DNA of 11,356 nt. Source: Deferribacteres bacterium (GTDB lineage Bacteria; Zhuqueibacterota; Zhuqueibacteria; Zhuqueibacterales; Geothermadaptataceae). Made by a program: the position numbers and the translations under genes. Below, one piece after another: positions 7,872 to 11,356 of the stretch. Where the stretch lies: the NCBI GenBank assembly GCA_020633655.1, contig JACKDF010000032.1, positions 1 to 11,356 of the forward strand, given 5' to 3'. The notes beneath the pieces were generated by a model. It saw nothing but the letters and a program-made list of their open reading frames with translations. It had not been told where the DNA came from and searched no databases. Numbering within the stretch: the stretch's first letter is position 1; each line of letters begins with the position of its first letter.

Positions 7872-8345
7872 CTAATATCTTCGAAGCCGAATTAAGCGAG
7901 CTGTTGGTTGATTGATATAATCCGGCACCTCGAGGTGGATTTCATAACGATTGACCGGGAGCAAATTGTGCACACGTTCCGGCCATTCGATAAAACAAAT
8001 GCCCTCATTTTGAATATACTCTTCAAAGCCAATATCTACCGCTTCTTCTTCGTAATCAATCCGGTAAAAATCAAAATGGTATAATTCAAAAGTCGTCGCT
8101 TCATAAATATTTAAAAGTGTGAATGTTGGACTATTAACAAATCCTTTGTACCCCAAACCTTCCGCCATAGCCCGCACCATTGCAGTTTTTCCTGCGCCGA
8201 GTTCGCCGTAAAATGCAACAGCATCCCCTGCTTTCAGAAGAAGAATAAAATTGCTTGCAAAAAGACGCGATTCTTCTTCGTTTTTCACTTCAAAAAGTCG
8301 TTCACTTCCTTGCTCGAGTTCGTGTATCGTAAACACCTCAGGCAT
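7872..8345 (-). CDS. tsaE: tRNA t6A37 complex ATPase subunit TsaE
   Basis: TsaE is the P-loop ATPase that binds the TsaB-TsaD complex and is needed for its cycling. The 157-residue protein has Walker A GELGAGKT at 47-54, NSPTFTLLNIY at 71-81, the acidic HFDFYRI at 90-96 and FIEWPER at 118-124, all typical of the family. Its ATG lies inside the end of the porX-like gene (8 bp overlap, with the porX TGA just after the tsaE start), so translation is very probably coupled. I recall that porX-type genes neighbour tsaE in many Bacteroidota, though I cannot check this here. Confidence 0.96.
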   Translation of the reverse strand: MPEVFTIHELEQGSERLFEVKNEEESRLFASNFILLLKAGDAVAFYGELGAGKTAMVRAMAEGLGYKGFVNSPTFTLLNIYEATTFELYHFDFYRIDYEEEAVDIGFEEYIQNEGICFIEWPERVHNLLPVNRYEIHLEVPDYINQPTARLIRLRRY

Positions 8346-9900
8346 TTTTCGGCTCTAAGATGACAACAGGTAATATCATTTCTTCAATGGAAATACCGCC
8401 ATGCTGCAGGCTGTCTTTATAATAATTCAGATAATGGTGGTAATTTGTCGGGTAGACAAAGTAATAATCTTCCTTTGCAATGATAAAATTCGTGTTAATT
8501 CCTGAACTCGGTAATTTATAGAGTGAGGGATCTTTCACAACGATTGCATATTTCTTGTCCGTCTTCAAATTTCGACCAAATTTGTAACGCAGGTTCGTGC
8601 TTGTGTGCCGGTCTGCAACGACTTTTGTTCCCCGCATGCCGCGCAAAGAGCCGTGATCGGTTGTTAGCACCACAGTGTTGCCATGTTCTGCTAGTTCCTT
8701 GAGAATTCGAAAAAGAAAGGAATGCGTAAACCACGATTTTGTGAGAGAACGGTATGCGGCCTCGTCAGGGATAATCTCCCGTAAAATTTTTGAATCGCTG
8801 CGACTGTGTGCAAGAATATCGACGAAATTAACGACGAGGGAAAAAAGCGATAAATCAGCCAGGGATGCGATATTTTTCTCCGTGTTTTTCGCCTCATTCA
8901 CATCGAGCACTTTAATGTAGCGGCAGCCATCCTGCAGGGTGATATTTTCTCTTTTCAGCTGTTCATCCATCAGCTCTTTTTCGAATCGGTTCAGGCTGGT
9001 TTCATCATCTTTGTCCGACCAGTATTCCGGGTACATTTGCTCAATTTCAGCCGGGTACAGTCCGGCAAAAATGGCATTACGCGAATAAGGTGTTGCTGTT
9101 GGCAGAATCGAAAAGTAGTAATCTTTCTGAATGGAAAAATGATCATATAAAGAGGGTTCAATAACAAGCCATTGATCGAGGCGTAAATTATCGATGACGA
9201 CAAAGACAACTTTCTTCCCCTCGTTTATCCTGGGGATGACATATTTGGAAAATAAATCGACCGACAAAACCGGACTGTTCTCGCCTTGCAGCCAACCGAT
9301 GTAATTTTTTTCCACAAACCGACCGAATTCGGCATTGCATTCCCGCCTCTGATCGGCTAAGGTCTGGTGCAATCCCAGCTCATCGTGCTGATCCAGCTCA
9401 ATATCCCAGTTGGCCATTTTTATCGCTACATCAACCCAATCCTGATGAGTCATCGGTTCCAATAAGCGCATGCTCAGCTGATTGAATTCCGTTGCGTAAT
9501 CACGGGAGAACCGATCACTTGTGATTTGTTTTTTCTCAAGAATTTTTTTGCAGATTAGAAGAATCTGGCTGGGATTGACGGGTTTGGTAAGGTAATCATC
9601 GATGCGTGCCGCAATGGCTTCTTCCATCAGGCTTTCTTCTTCGCTTTTTGTCACCATGACAATGGGAAGTGCCGGATTAATATCTTTCATTTCCTGCAGT
9701 GCGGTTAATCCGTCCATGCCGGCCATCTGTTCATCCAGCAGAACCAAATCAAAACGCTGACGGGAAATCAGATCGATGGCATCCGCAGCATTGGTGACGG
9801 GTGTTACGTTAAATCCTTTGTCCTGCATGAACATGATATGCGGTCGCAACAGGTCAATTTCATCATCAACCCAGAGTATATTGTTTCGCAGAGAAGCCAT
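8338..9900 (-). CDS. porX: PorX-type response regulator with PglZ/alkaline-phosphatase-like effector domain
   Basis: A 520-residue protein, close to the 518 of P. gingivalis PorX, which controls the type IX secretion system with PorY and SigP and whose PglZ domain is a zinc-dependent nucleotide phosphodiesterase. The receiver domain (about 6-125) is intact: acidic pocket D12-D13-E14, phospho-acceptor D56 (VLLDEQM), T84 and K106. A helical linker leads to the PglZ domain (about 215-515). There the full alkaline-phosphatase-type metal set can be read: D237 (VVIDNLR), nucleophile candidate T270 (LPTATPYSRN), D361 and H365 (VDILAHSRS), D415-H416 (TTDHGS) and H500 (LQHGG). No membrane segment or DNA-binding domain is seen, so it should be cytoplasmic and act through its enzyme or protein contacts. 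The ribosome site is weak (GAGG is 16 nt upstream). It leads the porX-tsaE-tsaB unit. No T9SS gene is visible here, so the pathway it controls is not known. Confidence 0.92.
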   Translation of the reverse strand: MASLRNNILWVDDEIDLLRPHIMFMQDKGFNVTPVTNAADAIDLISRQRFDLVLLDEQMAGMDGLTALQEMKDINPALPIVMVTKSEEESLMEEAIAARIDDYLTKPVNPSQILLICKKILEKKQITSDRFSRDYATEFNQLSMRLLEPMTHQDWVDVAIKMANWDIELDQHDELGLHQTLADQRRECNAEFGRFVEKNYIGWLQGENSPVLSVDLFSKYVIPRINEGKKVVFVVIDNLRLDQWLVIEPSLYDHFSIQKDYYFSILPTATPYSRNAIFAGLYPAEIEQMYPEYWSDKDDETSLNRFEKELMDEQLKRENITLQDGCRYIKVLDVNEAKNTEKNIASLADLSLFSLVVNFVDILAHSRSDSKILREIIPDEAAYRSLTKSWFTHSFLFRILKELAEHGNTVVLTTDHGSLRGMRGTKVVADRHTSTNLRYKFGRNLKTDKKYAIVVKDPSLYKLPSSGINTNFIIAKEDYYFVYPTNYHHYLNYYKDSLQHGGISIEEMILPVVILEPKNA

Positions 9901-9967
9901 TTGCTATGAAGAGTCCCTCAAGTAACATTGTGTGTGCAATTAATTGAGTTCAAACGTCAGTGCCGGA

Positions 9968-9996
9968 ATACTATTTTATTCTAGCTAAAAAGACAA
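9968..9996 (-). promoter_or_regulatory. Possible porX promoter
   Basis: On the minus strand TTGTCT (9996-9991), 17 nt, then TAGTAT (9973-9968) matches the sigma70 hexamers at four of six positions each with ideal spacing. It would start transcription about 60 nt before porX. The -35 overlaps the tail of the hairpin at 9997-10017. No good TTTG/TAnnTTTG pair was found nearby. Confidence 0.28.
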
Positions 9997-10017
9997 TCCC
10001 CGGCTTGAAACCAGGGA
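9987..10017 (-). terminator. Terminator-like hairpin upstream of porX
   Basis: On the minus strand TCCCTGG pairs with CCGGGGA (7 bp with one G-U) around the loop TTTCAAG, followed after 6 nt by five T. On the plus strand the G-U becomes a C-A mismatch, so the structure is oriented for minus-strand RNA. It could end a short transcript starting further right, or attenuate read-through into porX. The gap before the T-run makes it a modest terminator. Confidence 0.3.
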
Positions 10018-10093
10018 AGGCAAACAGTTTAACAAGTGCAACTGTCAATTCGGTAAATTCAATTCTTCAGGCGAATATTAATGCAAGAACGTA

Positions 10094-10134
10094 GACCAAA
10101 ACAAGGATGCAATCCTTAAAACAATTTTTTGGTC
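10094..10134. repeat. Two-tier stem-loop in the porX upstream region
   Basis: Outer arms GACCAAAA (10094-10101) and TTTTGGTC (10127-10134) are perfectly complementary over 8 bp. Inside them AAGGAT (10103-10108) and ATCCTT (10112-10117) form a 6-bp stem with a 3-nt loop. The internal loop is asymmetric (1 nt and 9 nt). The compact nesting suggests a folded RNA or a protein-binding site. The strand of any RNA is unknown; it resembles no RNA family I recognise. Confidence 0.5.
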
Positions 10135-10258
10135 ACTTCAGCATGCCAGGAAATCGTTATGTCCGTTTGAACTTAGTTTTGTAAATTAATATCCCTTGTA
10201 AATACTCTATTTTATTTAAAATGAAGAAAATTCAGTTGGGATACAGGGGTCGAACTTA

Positions 10259-10438
10259 ATGATAATAGCTAAGTATGTCAACAAAATTTATCCACTGAAT
10301 CATCCATTAACATGCCTTTTATACACCATTGAATTCGCCACAAATGCAGCGCTGATTTTCGTTGTAGCACTGCTTTCTTTTCCCAATGAAATTGTTTGCC
10401 TTTCGTCATTAAAATCTTTATGCTATTTTATCTTTTGA
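10259..10438 (+). CDS. Possible small hydrophobic protein (59 aa), doubtful
   Basis: An ATG-to-TGA frame of 59 codons starts MIIAKYVNKIYPL and has a hydrophobic stretch at about 30-41 (AALIFVVALLSF) that could form a short membrane segment. AGGGG lies 9 nt before the ATG. A 12-codon ORF from 10221 (MKKIQLGYRGRT) ends in a TAATG overlap with this start, as in coupled genes. Against it: an unremarkable composition with several Cys and Phe, no recognised family, and AT-rich sequence in which such a frame can arise by chance. Confidence 0.22.
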   Translation: MIIAKYVNKIYPLNHPLTCLLYTIEFATNAALIFVVALLSFPNEIVCLSSLKSLCYFIF

Positions 10439-10477
10439 ACTGTTTTGCATTTTCCCTGTCCTTCAAAAAAGTTCAAA
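10434..10477. repeat. 8-bp inverted repeat (TTTGAACT / AGTTCAAA)
   Basis: TTTGAACT at 10434-10441 and AGTTCAAA at 10470-10477 are perfect complements separated by 28 nt. The first arm overlaps the stop of the doubtful 59-codon ORF. No T-run follows, so a terminator is unlikely. These are two of four copies of this octamer in the intergenic region. Confidence 0.4.
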
Positions 10478-10673
10478 GTTCCGACTAGACTATAGCGAAC
10501 GATCGCAATTCCCAATACAATAATTTTTACGTGAAAGCCTGCATCGTTTGATGTTCGTTTTTTCAAAATCGGATCGTGTTTAGAAAATCATTTCCTAAAG
10601 TAATCGGTTATTGATACAGCACTTTTCAATGGTTTGCCTGTATTCCTCATCAGAGTAAGAGAAGGATAATATA

Positions 10674-11356
10674 ATGCGTTCTATCGTATTGACAATATTT
10701 GTGATGTATGCATCTTCCCTGTGCACGACAAACGCTGTTGCTCAGAAACAAAAGACACAAATTGCTATCGCCATTGAAGAAGGACATGAAGCATTACGTA
10801 ATCAGGATTTTAAGGCAGCACGGCAAGCTTTCAAGGATGCGCTGAAAATTTATGATAAATCCATCGAAGCGTTGAACGGATTCGGGCAACTTGAAATGGC
10901 TGAGGAGAATTGGGAAGCCGCAGAAGATAAATTTAAAGACATTATCGAACTTGAACCCAAAAATCTCTCTGCTCACTATTACCGGGCAATTTGTCTGCGC
11001 GAAGATGGGCGTGGTAAAGCGCGCTTTTTACAAATGGCGCCGGGGCTTAATAAATTTTTGGAATGGAACAAATCGGAGAAAGAATTTCGCTGGATAATGG
11101 AGCAGGATTCGCTGTTTGAGGATGTGTATTATCAGTTCGCCATTCTCGAATCATACCGCGAGCATTTTAAAGAGGCCATCGATCTGACCCATCAGCAGCT
11201 GCGTATTCATCCGGGATTGCAATCGGCCTCCGTTGGCATTTTCCGGCTCTACCGCCTTCTCATTCGCCATGAAAACAACGAGGATACAGATCGCTGGCTC
11301 CTTGAGCACAAAAACCGGGATGAAGCGCGGTTTTTTTATGCCGAAAAACAACGACG
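10674..11356 (+). CDS. Exported TPR protein, 3' end cut by window
   Basis: I translated 227 open codons up to the right edge; the C-terminus is missing. Residues 1-23 look like a signal peptide (MRSIVLTIF, then AVA|QK). Cys17 (SSLC) is not a good lipobox, so a periplasmic location is favoured. Residues about 31-64 and 65-98 fit TPR repeats (IEEGHEALRNQDFKAARQAF; MAEENWEAAEDKF with IIELEPKN at the end), and further helical repeats run through about 150-200. The AAGGA at 10662-10666, 7 nt before the ATG, is the best ribosome site in the right part of the window and supports this start. It is divergent from porX across 773 bp. The visible part is only a repeat scaffold, so partner and function are unknown. 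A larger exported protein with a further C-terminal domain is possible. Confidence 0.85.
   Translation, partial: MRSIVLTIFVMYASSLCTTNAVAQKQKTQIAIAIEEGHEALRNQDFKAARQAFKDALKIYDKSIEALNGFGQLEMAEENWEAAEDKFKDIIELEPKNLSAHYYRAICLREDGRGKARFLQMAPGLNKFLEWNKSEKEFRWIMEQDSLFEDVYYQFAILESYREHFKEAIDLTHQQLRIHPGLQSASVGIFRLYRLLIRHENNEDTDRWLLEHKNRDEARFFYAEKQR

Larger units (their letters stand above)
9947..10173. repeat. Distant 10-bp inverted repeat pair upstream of porX
   Basis: AGTTCAAACG at 9947-9956 is the exact reverse complement of CGTTTGAACT at 10164-10173, 207 nt apart. Both contain the TTTGAACT core that recurs twice more further right. The porX-proximal copy is 47 bp before the porX start. Confidence 0.4.
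9901..10673. other. Long divergent intergenic region between porX and the TPR gene
   Basis: The 773 bases hold no ORF of 60 codons or more on either strand and no recognised RNA gene. They are AT-rich and must carry the promoters of two divergent transcripts. Visible structure includes a possible porX promoter (9968-9996), a terminator-like hairpin (9987-10017), a two-tier stem-loop (10094-10134), a 59-codon ORF (10259-10438) and four copies of TTTGAACT or its complement. No convincing promoter was found for the plus-strand TPR gene. Confidence 0.7.

Noticed and set aside
10166..10181. TAGTTTTG as a Bacteroidetes -7 element on the plus strand
   Set aside because: The octamer matches TAnnTTTG exactly, but there is no TTTG at the required spacing upstream and it is about 490 nt from the TPR gene.
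10236..10260. tRNA-like T-arm string (GGGGTCGAAC)
   Set aside because: No acceptor, D-arm or anticodon stem can be fitted around it.
10891..11097. 68-codon plus-strand frame
   Set aside because: It lies out of frame inside the exported TPR gene, which has the ribosome site, signal peptide and TPR pattern.
1..11356. CRISPR array, insertion sequence, phage or defence system
   Set aside because: No regularly spaced direct repeats, transposase, integrase or known defence gene was seen; the PglZ domain here is the PorX response-regulator type, not a BREX PglZ in a BREX cluster.

Overview
The window looks like bacterial chromosome of moderate-to-low GC. It probably comes from the Fibrobacteres-Chlorobi-Bacteroidetes (FCB) superphylum or a relative such as Calditrichota/KSB1-type lineages. 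The main pointer is a full-length PorX-type response regulator (receiver plus PglZ/alkaline-phosphatase-like domain) sitting directly upstream of tsaE. A second pointer is a promoter candidate upstream of accD that resembles the Bacteroidetes -33/-7 type (TTTG, 20 nt, TATATTGG). The phylum assignment is an inference. No rRNA, tRNA, insertion sequence, phage gene or CRISPR array was seen.

Layout. From position 9900 down to 1 all convincing genes lie on the minus strand; read in transcription order they are as follows. (i) porX-like (9900-8338), tsaE (8345-7872, overlapping porX by 8 bp) and tsaB (7864-7199) form a tight unit joining a signalling/effector protein to two subunits of the tRNA t6A37 machinery. 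(ii) After 110 bp with a promoter candidate and a perfect 10-bp inverted repeat come accD (7088-6150), surE (6145-5384), guaA (5362-3812) and glmS (3780-1942), with gaps of 4, 21 and 31 bp. This looks like one operon for fatty-acid precursor supply, nucleotide metabolism and amino-sugar synthesis. (iii) A 334-bp gap with terminator-like hairpins precedes an exported TPR plus periplasmic-binding-protein-fold protein (1607-1), cut by the left window edge.

On the right, a 773-bp non-coding-looking region (9901-10673) separates porX from a divergent, exported TPR protein on the plus strand (10674 to the right edge, cut). This region is the least explained part of the window. It holds a two-tier stem-loop at 10094-10134, a terminator-like hairpin overlapping a possible porX promoter, four copies of TTTGAACT or its complement, and a 59-codon ORF with a hydrophobic stretch and an SD-like sequence.

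The core genes are ordinary, complete housekeeping genes with their catalytic residues present. No clearly new system is visible. The points most worth following are the porX-tsaE-tsaB linkage, the structured region upstream of porX, and the LpoA-like TPR/PBP1 fusion that lacks a clear lipobox.
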